Positions 44,801 to 53,091 of a stretch of 64,000 nucleotides of DNA are shown in pieces; within the stretch, counting starts at the first letter, position 1, and each line of letters begins with the position of its first letter. Position numbers and translations under genes: made by a program. This DNA comes from Embleya scabrispora DSM 41855 (lineage in GTDB: Bacteria; Actinomycetota; Actinomycetes; Streptomycetales; Streptomycetaceae): the NCBI RefSeq assembly GCF_000372745.1, contig NZ_KB889677.1, positions 39,688 to 103,687 on the forward strand, read 5' to 3'. The notes beneath the pieces are model-generated. The model saw only the letters and a list, made by a program, of their open reading frames with translations. It ran no database searches and was not told the DNA's origin.

Positions 44801-46632
44801 CGGCCGTCCGGGCGGCGGCCCAGTTGTTCTGGGCCTACGGCGCCGGCGTGGATGTCCGAGGGCCGTGGACCACCCGGGCACAATCGCTGGCCCGGGCCCG
44901 GGAGACCTTCGGCCCGGTGCCGGCCGTGCGCGACCTGGCCGGTGAACTCGGCGATCGAGCCGTGGAGTTCCTGACCACGACGTTTGCCGCGCCGACCGTG
45001 TCCGGCGATGCGATCGGCGCCTACCTCGTCGAGGAACTCGCGGCCGGCGGACCGCGTTTCGCCACCGGTGCCGCGGCCCGGACCCTGCTGGCCGACTTCC
45101 GCGCGGCGCTCGGCGGCGAGGACTCACCCGCGGCCGAGGACTTCGCCGAGGACCTGCGCATGCTCGGCGACGACCCGGCCGCCCGCCACCAACTGGTCTC
45201 CGGATGGCTCGGCGCCTACGCCGAGCGACTCGACGGCGGCCCGCCCGCGGACCTGCCCGAGGCGATCGCGATCGAGGTGTGCGGCAAGGCGCTGGACCGA
45301 CACCCTGTGGACGCGCCCCTCGCGACCACCGTGACCGGCCTGCTCGGTACCCACCCGCGTCTGGCCCAAGGCGGCACGCTGGGCCTGCGACTGGACGAAT
45401 TCCTGCTGCGCACCGACGAGTTCCGCAAGGTCAGGGTGCCCGCGTATCGGGCCTACGAGCGCACTCGCGCGCGATTGCTCGCCGCGGAGCGTGAGCGGCT
45501 GCGACTGGACGCGCACACGCCCCGAGTGTTGCCGACCTTCGTCCGCAATCGGCTGATCGACGAGCTGTACCTGCCGCTGATCGGCGACAACCTGGCCAGG
45601 CAACTGGGTGCGGCCGGCGACGAACGGCGCACCGACAGCCAGGGCCTGCTGCTCCTGCTGTCGCCGCCCGGCTACGGCAAGACCACGCTCCTGGAGTACG
45701 TCGCGGCCCGCCTGGGCCTGGCGTTCGTCCGGATCGACGGCCCGGCCCTGGGACAGGGCACCACGTCCCTGGACCCGGCCGCCGCGCCGGACGCCGCCGC
45801 GCGGCGCGAGATCGAGAAGATCGGCTTCGCACTGGAGTTGGGCAACAACGTGTTGCTGCACCTGGACGACATCCAGCACGTCTCGCCCGAACTCCTGCAG
45901 AAATTCGTCTCGCTGTGCGATGCGCAACGCCGGATCGAGGGAGTCCGAGCGGGCCGGGCGCGCAGCTACGACCTGCGCGGCAAGCGGTTCGCGATGTGCA
46001 TGGCGGGCAACCCGTACACCGAGTCGGGCGCCCGCTTCCGGATCCCGGACATGCTCGCCAACCGGGCCGACGTATGGAACCTCGGCGACGTGCTCGGCGG
46101 CAGGCAGGAGCTCTTCGCGCTGAGTCACATCGAGAACGCGCTGACCGCGAACCCGATCCTGGCCCCGATCGCCGGTCGCGAGCGCGGCGATCTGGAACTG
46201 CTGGTCCGGCTCGCCCGCGGCGACGGCGCCGCACGTCCGGAGCGACTCGCCCACCCGTACGATCCGACCGAGCTGGACCGCATCCTGGCCGTGCTGCGCC
46301 GACTGCTGCATGTGTGCGACACGGTCCTGGCGGTCAATCGGGCCTACATCGCCTCGGCGGCGCAGTCCGAGGCGGCCCGCACCGAACCGCCGTTCCGGCT
46401 CCAGGGCTCCTACCGGGACACCAACAGGCTGGCCGAGCGGCTCCTGCCGGTGCTGGACGAGGCCGAGGTCGAGACGCTGGTGGACGACCACTACGCGGCG
46501 GAGGCGCAGACGCTGACCGGCGACGCGGAGGCCAACCTGCTCAAGCTGGCCGAACTGCGCGGCCGGTTGACCCCCGCCCGGGAACTGCGCTGGGCGCAGG
46601 TGAAGCGGGCCTACCTGGCGGGCCGGGGCTGA
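41833..46632 (+). CDS. Very large AAA ATPase, DUF3686-type 'DNA repair ATPase' family
   Basis: 1599 residues. The first 450 resemble a beta-rich, propeller-like region (LLLVGYRAGGD, VLPPAYDFAWTAS). From about 480 to 870 it is helical coiled coil (LRARRRELLDAEQRAEF). The AAA domain is C-terminal: Walker A PPGYGKTT at about 1277-1285, Walker B LLHLDDIQ at about 1339-1346, and MCMAGNPYTESG as sensor region. Homologues carry the vague label DNA repair ATPase and are often next to flotillin genes; no activity is established to my knowledge. GTG at 41833 with AAGGAG upstream. It overlaps the convergent GNAT gene by 22 bp. Confidence 0.88.
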   Translation: MSSSAPVVGGPEAESGTYEILRDRLLGAARDLGVRAGALNERRVHTYGAGALDLTDTHRVHTESATSARDIVQVGGLLLVGYRAGGDVGEPVRPADVFALHRRTPDGFAPAPSDAVPGLLDDARFRQDFTELFRYFRDARLLRLRDIGTHLLAVFRVGERLTDIRVLRWRLGPDGSPSYLDARGEREHVLPPAYDFAWTASTRADHVPGRHPHIAIAGTLYVATLDGRLTVKVVDDTGTAEGVYAEPVEDPLQSLADADVEYARVGPLLLVRVRPYHEQAWRHLVHNTRTGEVLRLDGIGAACRRLPDEQGIVFPGGYYLSNGTARTFDIDTTDLEFESTVRSPNGEDVLYVFHARAEGRTVLLSYNVIREEAAAPIVGHGRALFSDGTMAVLRAASAEPGRTHPLQMWRTPYISDAYAAARPVGTGPLARIGNPELVRGIADCLSIAAMAEEMAPTTAVFAAITAAAARVEDTHHWLTDAELGLLAEPLAVVRSTAGAVVEEFRRVLDLRRIAADAVEEAATSITAVTRRVRGEHPDSASACVRQLTDLRRAQGRLATLRDIRYVDAAALDELDASLVEELAATGRRAVTFLAADDAFADTHRAVDDLAAEAAASSTVAASAALTERIDEQADGLRVVTEVVGTLEGTDATVRTAILTRIGEVLGGINRARATLRARRRELLDAEQRAEFIAEIALLEQTVVGALSAAVDPEDCDEQLGRLLARIENLEARFGTFDEHLARLDTERERIHDAFSARKQARLDERARHGARLIDSAQRILTTIGRRVAGLASTDEINTWFASDALVGKVRSTAEELRRLGDPVRAGELEGRLKAARQEAARALRDRAELYDAAGTVRLGRHRFAVHERPMELTLVPDVDGLAFAITGTDYRAPLPEPLPAAHRAFVDQPLGSESPQVYRAEYLAAVVLAETHLPPSAGPSAEELLAEVRRIALSRHGEGYDRGVHDHDAAALMAAVLRLRAGAGLLRFAPAVRAAAQLFWAYGAGVDVRGPWTTRAQSLARARETFGPVPAVRDLAGELGDRAVEFLTTTFAAPTVSGDAIGAYLVEELAAGGPRFATGAAARTLLADFRAALGGEDSPAAEDFAEDLRMLGDDPAARHQLVSGWLGAYAERLDGGPPADLPEAIAIEVCGKALDRHPVDAPLATTVTGLLGTHPRLAQGGTLGLRLDEFLLRTDEFRKVRVPAYRAYERTRARLLAAERERLRLDAHTPRVLPTFVRNRLIDELYLPLIGDNLARQLGAAGDERRTDSQGLLLLLSPPGYGKTTLLEYVAARLGLAFVRIDGPALGQGTTSLDPAAAPDAAARREIEKIGFALELGNNVLLHLDDIQHVSPELLQKFVSLCDAQRRIEGVRAGRARSYDLRGKRFAMCMAGNPYTESGARFRIPDMLANRADVWNLGDVLGGRQELFALSHIENALTANPILAPIAGRERGDLELLVRLARGDGAARPERLAHPYDPTELDRILAVLRRLLHVCDTVLAVNRAYIASAAQSEAARTEPPFRLQGSYRDTNRLAERLLPVLDEAEVETLVDDHYAAEAQTLTGDAEANLLKLAELRGRLTPARELRWAQVKRAYLAGRG

Positions 46633-47312
46633 GCCGGTACCGAGGCCGACTCCGACTCCGGCTCCGGGATCCATGCCGCGGTGAGTACGCCGTGCCGCGT
46701 CCAGCCCAGCGTGCTGTACAGGGCCAACCCGTCCGCACTCGCCACCAGAACCCCGGTTCGGGCGCCCCGCGCGGCGGCGGCGTCGCCGAGGGTGGTCATC
46801 ACCACGCTGCCCAGGCCCCGACGGCGGTGCGCCGCATCGGTACCGATGCGGTCCGCGACCGCGGTCTCCCCGGTCACCGCGATCCGACCCTGGGCGGCGA
46901 CGGCGCCATCGGTGGCGCGTACTCGGACCAGGACCACCTCGTCCATCGACTCGACCTCGATCGTGTAGCCGCTCGGCGCGCTCGCCGTCGCCCGCCGCAG
47001 CGGCCCGCTCATCGCATACTCCGGCACGCCCACGGTCCACGCGGACGTCAGTTCGGCCCGCACCCGCTCGACCGGGGCGAGCACCTTGATCCAGGTCCCG
47101 GGAGCGGTCCGGGTCCGGGCGAGCTCGGCCACCCGATCGATGTCGAAGAGCACGTACCGCACCCGATGGCCCGGCAGGCCCACCCGCAACCGGAAGCCGC
47201 CGGCCACCTCGACCGGCGGCGGCACCTCGCGGGCGGGCGCCCAGCCGGTGACCCAGGCTCGGATCAGCTCGGCGGCGGAGAACGGATGGTGCTCGCGGAC
47301 GACGGTGGTCAT
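46611..47312 (-). CDS. GNAT-family N-acetyltransferase
   Basis: 233 residues. The C-terminal 110 residues are the GNAT fold with the acetyl-CoA loop in TDAAHRRRGLGSVVMTTL and the closing VLVASADGLALYSTLGWTRH. The N-terminal 100 residues form a less conserved domain (FRLRVGLPGHRVRYVLFDID). Substrate unknown. The gene starts at ATG 47312. A Nur-type box lies 42 bp upstream, at 47354-47370, overlapping where its promoter should be, so nickel control is possible. Confidence 0.9.
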   Translation of the reverse strand: MTTVVREHHPFSAAELIRAWVTGWAPAREVPPPVEVAGGFRLRVGLPGHRVRYVLFDIDRVAELARTRTAPGTWIKVLAPVERVRAELTSAWTVGVPEYAMSGPLRRATASAPSGYTIEVESMDEVVLVRVRATDGAVAAQGRIAVTGETAVADRIGTDAAHRRRGLGSVVMTTLGDAAAARGARTGVLVASADGLALYSTLGWTRHGVLTAAWIPEPESESASVPAQPRPAR

Positions 47313-47353
47313 GACTTCCCCCGGTGGCTCGACGACTCGACTCGCAAAGGTTA

Positions 47354-47370
47354 TTGCAAGGTGTTCGCAA
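47354..47370. promoter_or_regulatory. Nur-box-like site between GNAT and molybdopterin oxidoreductase
   Basis: TTGCAA-GGTGT-TCGCAA matches the published Nur consensus tTGCaa-N5-ttGCAA with one change, and has the same half-sites as the box before cbiM. It is embedded in TTATTGC...GCAATAA, a 7-bp inverted repeat. It lies 42 bp before the GNAT gene. Confidence 0.55.
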
Positions 47371-47450
47371 TAAGCCGCGGTGCTTCGTCACACAACGGTA
47401 AGCAGCGGATTTCCCCGTACGAGCCGTACCGGAGTCACGATGGACGCACC

Positions 47451-47470
47451 TGTTCTCCGATGTTCTCCGA
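47451..47470. repeat. Tandem TGTTCTCCGA pair
   Basis: Two exact 10-bp copies, followed by a degenerate third (TGTTCCCGA) at 47473, lie 40 bp before the oxidoreductase start. They may be protein-binding sites in its promoter. Confidence 0.4.
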
Positions 47471-47509
47471 GCTGTTCCCGAGTCGTTTTTCCGAGCGTGA
47501 GGTGGCGCC

Positions 47510-49072
47510 GTGCGGCGTTCTGGTCGGTCCGGTGCCGCGTTGATCGGTGTGGTCTCGGCCGCGGTCGCACTCGGGGTGACCGAGGCGGTCGCGGCATTCG
47601 TGCGGCCGGAGGCCACCCCGTTCGTGACGATCAGCGGTGCGGTCACCGATCGTGCGCCGCAGGGGCCGCGCGAGTGGGCGATCCGCACCTTCGGGACCGG
47701 CGACAAGGCGTTCCTGCTGACCGTGATCACCGTGCTGCTCGCGCTGTTCGCCGCCGGGCTGGGCGTGCTCGCCGCGCGCCGGCTCGGCTACGGGATCATC
47801 GGGGTGCTCGCACTCGGCGGGTTCGCCGCGTGGACGGCCGCCGATCGGCCCTCGTTCGAAGCCGCCGACCTGGCGCCGGTGTCGGTCGGCACGCTGTTCG
47901 GGGTGCTGACGCTGGTCCTGCTCACCCGACCCGACCTGGTCGACCGCCGGCCGCTCGCCCGTCCGCTGCCGGGCGCGCCCGAGGACGACGTGAGCGAACC
48001 GGCCCCGGACACCTCGCGCCGCACGGTGCTCCTGGTCGGCGCCGCCGCGGTGGCCGCGGTGGCCGGCTTCGGCGGTCGGATGCTCCAGCACGCCCGGTTC
48101 AACGCGGAGAGGTCTCGCGCCGCCGTTGCCGGCAACCTGCCCGCACCGATCAGCGCAGCCGCGCCGGCCGGCCCCGGCCTGGTCGAACCCGGCCTGACCC
48201 CGTACCTGACCACGAACGCCGACTTCTACCGGATCGACACCGCGTTCACCGTGCCGCAACTGCGGGCCGAGGACTGGGAGCTGCGAATCCACGGCCTGGT
48301 CGATCGGGAAATCCGGCTGGACTACCGGAAGTTGCGGGAGCGCTTCGCGATCGAGCGGGACATCACGCTGGCCTGTGTGTCCAACGACGTCGGTGGCGAC
48401 CTGATCGGCAACGCCCGCTGGCTGGGCACCCCGCTGGCCGACCTGCTGCGCGAGGCCGGCATCCGGCCCGGCGCCGATCAGCTGGTCTCCAGGTCACCGG
48501 ACGGGATGAGCATCGGCACGCCGCTGAGCGAGGTGCTGGACGGGCGTGACGCGATGCTGGCGTACGCGATGAACGGCGAACCGCTGCCGATCAAGCACGG
48601 CTTCCCGGTCCGGATGGTGGTGCCGGGCCTGTACGGATACGTGTCCGCGTGCAAGTGGATCGTGGACCTGGAGGTGACCCGGTTCGACGCGTTCAGCGCC
48701 TACTGGGTCAGGCTCGGCTGGGCCCAACAGGCCCCGATCAAGACCCAGTCGCGCCTGGACACCCCCAGGGACGCGGGCACCGTCAAGGCCGGCCGCGTCC
48801 CGGTCGCCGGCGTCGCCTGGGCCCAGCACCGAGGCATCGCCGCGGTCGAGATCCAGGTCGACGACGGCCCGTGGCAGCCCGCCGAACTCGCGCCGCGGAC
48901 CACCACCGACACGTGGCGGCAGTACCGGTGGATGTGGGACGCCACGCCGGGCCGGCACACGCTGCGGGTTCGGGCCACGGACGGCACCGGCGCGGTGCAG
49001 ACCGCCAAGAACGCGGACGTGGTGCCGGACGGCGCCACCGGTTACCACCACATCGAGGTCACGGTGCGCTGA
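47510..49072 (+). CDS. Membrane-anchored molybdopterin-dependent oxidoreductase (sulfite oxidase fold)
   Basis: 520 residues. Four to five N-terminal membrane helices (about 1-190) precede a Moco domain of the sulfite oxidase family: DWELRIHGLVDREIRLDY, the ligand Cys289 in TLACVSNDVGG, and KHGFPVRMVVPGLYGYVSAC with WIVDLEVT. A C-terminal dimerisation domain (VPVAGVAWAQHRGIAAVEI) ends it. The substrate is unknown; sulfite, oxidised methionine or nitrate analogues are options. GTG at 47510 with GAGGTGG upstream. A gene for an electron partner is not adjacent. Confidence 0.92.
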   Translation: MRRSGRSGAALIGVVSAAVALGVTEAVAAFVRPEATPFVTISGAVTDRAPQGPREWAIRTFGTGDKAFLLTVITVLLALFAAGLGVLAARRLGYGIIGVLALGGFAAWTAADRPSFEAADLAPVSVGTLFGVLTLVLLTRPDLVDRRPLARPLPGAPEDDVSEPAPDTSRRTVLLVGAAAVAAVAGFGGRMLQHARFNAERSRAAVAGNLPAPISAAAPAGPGLVEPGLTPYLTTNADFYRIDTAFTVPQLRAEDWELRIHGLVDREIRLDYRKLRERFAIERDITLACVSNDVGGDLIGNARWLGTPLADLLREAGIRPGADQLVSRSPDGMSIGTPLSEVLDGRDAMLAYAMNGEPLPIKHGFPVRMVVPGLYGYVSACKWIVDLEVTRFDAFSAYWVRLGWAQQAPIKTQSRLDTPRDAGTVKAGRVPVAGVAWAQHRGIAAVEIQVDDGPWQPAELAPRTTTDTWRQYRWMWDATPGRHTLRVRATDGTGAVQTAKNADVVPDGATGYHHIEVTVR

Positions 49073-49151
49073 GACCCATCCACCGAGCCGGTTCAGGCGG
49101 TGGGTTTTCGAGGTGCCGGACCGCCCCGTTTCGGGGAAGGACGCGGCGGGA

Positions 49152-50201
49152 TCACTCCTCGATCAGCCCCCACGCCTTCGCGATCAACTCGTACGAGCGG
49201 ATCCGCGCGTCGTGCCCGTACACGTTGCTGATCACCATCAGCTCGTCCACCTGGGTGCGCTCGCGCAATTCGCGCATGCCGGCCCGCACCTCGGCCGGGT
49301 CGCCGCTGATGTGTTGGCGTCGGTAGTTCGACACGAACTCCCGCTCGGCGGGCGTCCACGGGTATGCCTCGGCCTCCTCCGGCGAGGGCATCCGGCCCGG
49401 GTTGCCGCTGCGCAGCCGCAACATCGACAACGCCTGGGACAGCGCGAGCCGCTCGGCCTGCTCGTGCGTGTCGGCCGCGATCACCCCGGCGGCGATCATC
49501 GAGTACGGCTCCTTGAGCGACTCGGACGGCTGGAACGACTCGCGGTACAACTCCAACGCGGGCAGCGTGTGCTGCCCGCTGAAGTGGTGCGCGAACGCGA
49601 ACGGCAGGCCCAGGATCCCGGCCAGCTGGGCGCTGTAGCCGCTGGACCCGAGCAGCCACACCGGCGCCTCGGCGGCCGCGAACTCGCCGCCCGGCTCGAT
49701 TCCGGACGCGGGGCCGGGCACCGCGTGCATCCGCGAGTACGGGTGGTCCTGGGCGAACGACCCGGTGACGAACCCGATCAGCTCGCCGAGCGCCTGCGGG
49801 AACTCCTCGACCGACTCGGCGCCGCCGCCGCGCCGCAGCGCGCGCATGGTGACCTGGTCGGTGCCCGGAGCCCGGCCGATGCCGATGTCGATCCGCCCGG
49901 GGTGCAGCGCCTGGAGCGTGCCGAACTGCTCGGCGACCACCAGCGGTGCGTGATTGGGCAACATCACGCCACCCGAGCCCAACCGCAGGGTGGAGGTGTG
50001 CGCGGCCAGGTGGGCGAGCAGTACCGGCGGCGACGAGCTGGCGATGCCGGGCATGTTGTGGTGCTCCGCCACCCAGAACCGATGGAAGCCCCATTGCTCG
50101 GCCCGCTTGGCCAACTCGGTGCTCGTGCGCAGTGCCTCGGTCGCCGAATATCCGGTTCCCACCGGCGCCACGTCCAGTACCGACAGCTTCACAGCGTCCA
50201 C
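49152..50201 (-). CDS. LLM-class flavin-dependent oxidoreductase (luciferase-like)
   Basis: 349 residues. A TIM-barrel flavoenzyme: [59 protein letters not shown], and [15 protein letters not shown] are typical. It uses reduced flavin to oxidise an unknown organic substrate. The GTG at 50201 is used, with GAGGG upstream; a GTG at 50192 is possible. It stands alone, convergent with the molybdopterin oxidoreductase. Confidence 0.93.
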   Translation of the reverse strand: MDAVKLSVLDVAPVGTGYSATEALRTSTELAKRAEQWGFHRFWVAEHHNMPGIASSSPPVLLAHLAAHTSTLRLGSGGVMLPNHAPLVVAEQFGTLQALHPGRIDIGIGRAPGTDQVTMRALRRGGGAESVEEFPQALGELIGFVTGSFAQDHPYSRMHAVPGPASGIEPGGEFAAAEAPVWLLGSSGYSAQLAGILGLPFAFAHHFSGQHTLPALELYRESFQPSESLKEPYSMIAAGVIAADTHEQAERLALSQALSMLRLRSGNPGRMPSPEEAEAYPWTPAEREFVSNYRRQHISGDPAEVRAGMRELRERTQVDELMVISNVYGHDARIRSYELIAKAWGLIEE

Positions 50202-50357
50202 TCCGCGTCCCTCTTCCTCGCCCGGTTCTCGCCCGCCCGACCGCGCACCCGCACCCGAAACCGTGCTCGTGCTTCGCGATCGCCTTGAGGTGCAACCGCA
50301 AGACGTCGTGCGCTGTTCCGGCGGGCGGGCGTGGACGCGTGCCCGGCGAGATCCCGC

Positions 50358-51017
50358 TCAGGCGCCGCCGGCCTGCCACACCGCGCCCGAGCCCGCCGGC
50401 ACCAGGCCCAGACCCTGCAGGCCCTTGATCTGGTCGCCGAGCCCGAGCGCCGAGCCGTTGCGGGCGAGCAGTACCACCCCGGAGCCGCTGGCCTGCGGCT
50501 TCCACAACTGGTTCTCGGCGCGCCCACAGTCGTCCTGATACGCCCGCGAGTCCCGGCCGCCCGACACCTCCAGGCACTTGTGCGAGAGCACCGACTCCAG
50601 CCGGACGAAGCCGCCGCCCGCGTCGCGCACCATCCACTGCTGGTTCGCCTTGCCCGCTCCCGCCGGGTACGCGATCACCGCCGCCCGATCCCGGTCGCTG
50701 GCACCGCTCACGTCCATCGCCCGGCCGTCCCCCAGGGTCAGCACGTAACGGGCGCCCACGGTCAGGACCGGCTTGGCCGGCGGGCTCTTGGACGCGGACG
50801 GGGACGCCGACGTGGGCGGGACGGTGGTCGGCGGCGAGCTGACCTGCGCGGCCACCACCTGAGACCGGGTGGGGGTGGGGCTGCTCGGCCCGGGCGACGT
50901 CGCCGCGGCGGACTTGCCGTCGCCGTCGCCGCCGAACACCCCGACCAGGCCGCCGCCCAGGAAACCCATCAACGCGACCGCGCACAGCGCCGCTATCCAG
51001 ATCCGACGTCGCGGCAT
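50358..51017 (-). CDS. Membrane-anchored ricin-type lectin domain protein
   Basis: 219 residues. An N-terminal helix (IWIAALCAVALMGFLGGGLV) acts as an uncleaved anchor or signal. A Ser/Pro/Thr linker (about 40-82) follows. The C-terminal 130 residues form a beta-trefoil with ricin-B-type QxW motifs: NQQWMVRD and NQLWKPQ, and a degenerate third at VWQAG. It probably binds glycans at the cell surface. ATG at 51017 with GAGGAGAGGG upstream. No enzyme is attached. Confidence 0.85.
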   Translation of the reverse strand: MPRRRIWIAALCAVALMGFLGGGLVGVFGGDGDGKSAAATSPGPSSPTPTRSQVVAAQVSSPPTTVPPTSASPSASKSPPAKPVLTVGARYVLTLGDGRAMDVSGASDRDRAAVIAYPAGAGKANQQWMVRDAGGGFVRLESVLSHKCLEVSGGRDSRAYQDDCGRAENQLWKPQASGSGVVLLARNGSALGLGDQIKGLQGLGLVPAGSGAVWQAGGA

Positions 51018-51216
51018 CTGTCCCTCTCCTCTTGGCCGGCTCTTCGTGCGGATCGGGTCATCCTGGCAGAAGAGTTCACCCGCAGGGGTGAGTCGGCCGC
51101 CCCGGCCCGTCCGGGCCCGCCGATCCGGCCGTGCGCACGCGAAGCCGCCGGGTGGTGAACGGCTCACCACCCGGCGTTGACGGCGATAGGAGGATCTCTC
51201 GGCGGTCGGTCCGAGG

Positions 51217-51588
51217 TCAGAGGTAGAGGCCGGTGGCCTCGCCCGAGACCTCGATCCGTTCGGCGGCGACCGCGTGCAGGTCGCGCTCGCGGAGCAGGAC
51301 GTACGGAACACCGCGCACCTCGACCTCGGCGCGCTCCTCGGGGTCGTACAGGACACGATCGCCCGGTTCGACGGTGCGGACGTTCTGGCCGACCGCGACC
51401 ACCTCGGCCCATGCCAGCCGCTTGCCGACCTGCGCGGTCGCGGGGATGAGGATGCCACCGCCGGAACGGCGCTCACCCTCCGCCGCGTCCTGGCGGACCA
51501 GGACACGGTCGTGCAGCATGCGGATGGGCAGCTTCTCGCCGAGGTCGTGGGCGGTGTTGCTCGAAGACTGGGACCTGTCGGAACTCAC
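51217..51588 (-). CDS. GroES-like (Cpn10) protein
   Basis: 123 residues, GTG start at 51588. The Cpn10 fold is apparent in PIRMLHDRVLVRQD, RRSGGGILIPATAQ and VVAVGQNVRTVEPGDRVLYD. A 20-residue Ser-rich N-terminal extension is present. It is a solitary paralogue, not with groEL, so a canonical co-chaperone role is uncertain; the mobile loop is short (AEGERRSGGGIL), which could alter GroEL contact. Confidence 0.87.
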   Translation of the reverse strand: MSSDRSQSSSNTAHDLGEKLPIRMLHDRVLVRQDAAEGERRSGGGILIPATAQVGKRLAWAEVVAVGQNVRTVEPGDRVLYDPEERAEVEVRGVPYVLLRERDLHAVAAERIEVSGEATGLYL

Positions 51589-51704
51589 GCTTCGACAAGC
51601 TACCCGCCCGACGCCCGACGTGCGTCACCGGGAGGTGTGATGTCCCGATCGGATTCCGCCTCGGCCGGGCCCCACGGGGTCCGTTGGGCGTCGCCGCGGC
51701 CGTC

Positions 51705-52199
51705 TCAGCGCTTCTTGCCGGCCTTGCCCGTCCTGCCGGTCTTGACGTTCTTGTCGCCCTTGCCCCGGCTCTTCACCAGTACGACCAGCAGGATCAGCCC
51801 CGCCACGCCGCCCGCCAGCGGCACGATCCGCTCCTTGCGCGGTGCGCCCGTGTCGCTGTCGATGAACTGCGCCCGGACCTTGTCCTTCGCGCGAGCCGCG
51901 ACATTGGCCGGCTTCACCCGGTCGACGATCTCGTCCAGCGTCACGGCCAGGTTGGCCCGGGCCGCCTCGATGTCCCGCTCGATCTGCTGCGGCGAGCGTC
52001 GGTCCGGCTGGTCGCCGTTCGTGTGCTTGTCGACGGCTTTCCCGTCCTTGTGCCCGACGTTCGCAACGTCGGCCCTGTGCGCACCGTTCACCGACTCCAC
52101 CCGACTCCGCTCAGCGTGTGCCGTCACCGGACGGCCCAACGCCGCCCGGCCTTGCCGCTCCAACTCCGCCGGAGACAGTTCCCGCCCGTGGTCGCTCAC
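51705..52199 (-). CDS. DUF3618 family protein
   Basis: 164 residues, GTG start at 52199. The family core is RSPQQIERDIEAARANLAVT followed by LDEIVDRVKPANVAARAKDK, and a single C-terminal membrane helix (IVPLAGGVAGLILLVVLV) with a very basic end (GKGDKNVKTGRTGKAGKKR). The N-terminal 60 residues are hydrophilic and variable. Function unknown; family members often sit by other envelope genes. Confidence 0.88.
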   Translation of the reverse strand: MSDHGRELSPAELERQGRAALGRPVTAHAERSRVESVNGAHRADVANVGHKDGKAVDKHTNGDQPDRRSPQQIERDIEAARANLAVTLDEIVDRVKPANVAARAKDKVRAQFIDSDTGAPRKERIVPLAGGVAGLILLVVLVKSRGKGDKNVKTGRTGKAGKKR

Positions 52200-52308
52200 A
52201 ACCCGTCCTCTCCGGCCCCTGTGCTCGTGTGTTCCCCAAGTCTGTCAGGTACATCCCCGCACCCGTGTCAACCGGGTCTCGTGGCGGCGGCGGCCGGCGT
52301 CGAAGTGG

Positions 52309-53091
52309 TCAGGCCGGGACCGACGAGGGGTCGAATCCGTACGGCAGTTCCAACCGGTGGGCGGCCATCAGGTCGCGATCCAGGAGCAGGTCGCGGGTGC
52401 CCCCGTCGGCGACCACGACGCCGCCGGCGAGCACCAGCGCGCGCGGACACAACTCCAACGCGTAGGGCAGATCGTGGGTCACCATCAGCACGGTGACGTC
52501 GAGCGAACGGAGTACCTCGGCCAGCTCGCGCCGGCTCGCCGGGTCCAGGTTCGAGGACGGCTCGTCCAGGACCAGGATCTCCGGCTCCATCGCGAGCACG
52601 GTCGCCACCGCGACCCGGCGGCGCTGGCCGTAGCTGAGGTGGTGCGGCGGACGATCGGCGAAGCCGGCCATGTCCACCCGGGCCAGGGCGTGCCGCACCC
52701 GCTCCTCCAGCGCGGCGCCGCGCAGGCCCAGGTTGGCCGGTCCGAACGCGACGTCCTCACGGACCGTGGGCATGAACAGCTGGTCGTCCGGGTCCTGGAA
52801 GACGATGCCGACCCGGCGGCGGATCTCGCGCAGGTGCTCCTTCGCCACCGGCAGACCCGCCACCTCGACGGTGCCGGCGCCCGCGGTCAGGATGCCGTTG
52901 AGGTGCAGCACCAGGGTGGTCTTGCCCGCGCCGTTGGGGCCGAGCAGTGCGACCCGTTCGCCGCGGGCGATGGTCAGGTCGACGCCGTACAGCGCCTGGT
53001 GGCCGTCGGGGTAGGCGTAGGCGAGGCCGCGGACGGCCAGCGAGGGGGCGGCGTCGCCGGTTGCTTCACTCACGTGGGGTACTCCGTTCAT
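52309..53091 (-). CDS. cbiO: ECF-type metal importer ATPase (CbiO/NikO)
   Basis: 260 residues. Walker A LGPNGAGKTT, Q-loop IVFQDPDDQLFM, signature LSYGQRRRV, Walker B ILVLDEPSSNLDP and the H-loop MVTHDLPYA are complete. QDPDDQLF is the hallmark of ECF ATPases. The ATG at 53091 overlaps the cbiQ stop (ATGA); a GTG at 53073 has its own GGAG and is also possible. It energises cobalt or nickel import with CbiMNQ. Confidence 0.94.
   Translation of the reverse strand: MNGVPHVSEATGDAAPSLAVRGLAYAYPDGHQALYGVDLTIARGERVALLGPNGAGKTTLVLHLNGILTAGAGTVEVAGLPVAKEHLREIRRRVGIVFQDPDDQLFMPTVREDVAFGPANLGLRGAALEERVRHALARVDMAGFADRPPHHLSYGQRRRVAVATVLAMEPEILVLDEPSSNLDPASRRELAEVLRSLDVTVLMVTHDLPYALELCPRALVLAGGVVVADGGTRDLLLDRDLMAAHRLELPYGFDPSSVPA

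Noticed and set aside
40267-44883. Very long open frame on the minus strand (over 1500 codons) opposite the flotillin and AAA genes
   Set aside because: Low-complexity, Arg/Ser/Ala-rich translation caused by high-GC antisense reading; the plus-strand proteins have clear domains and codon bias.
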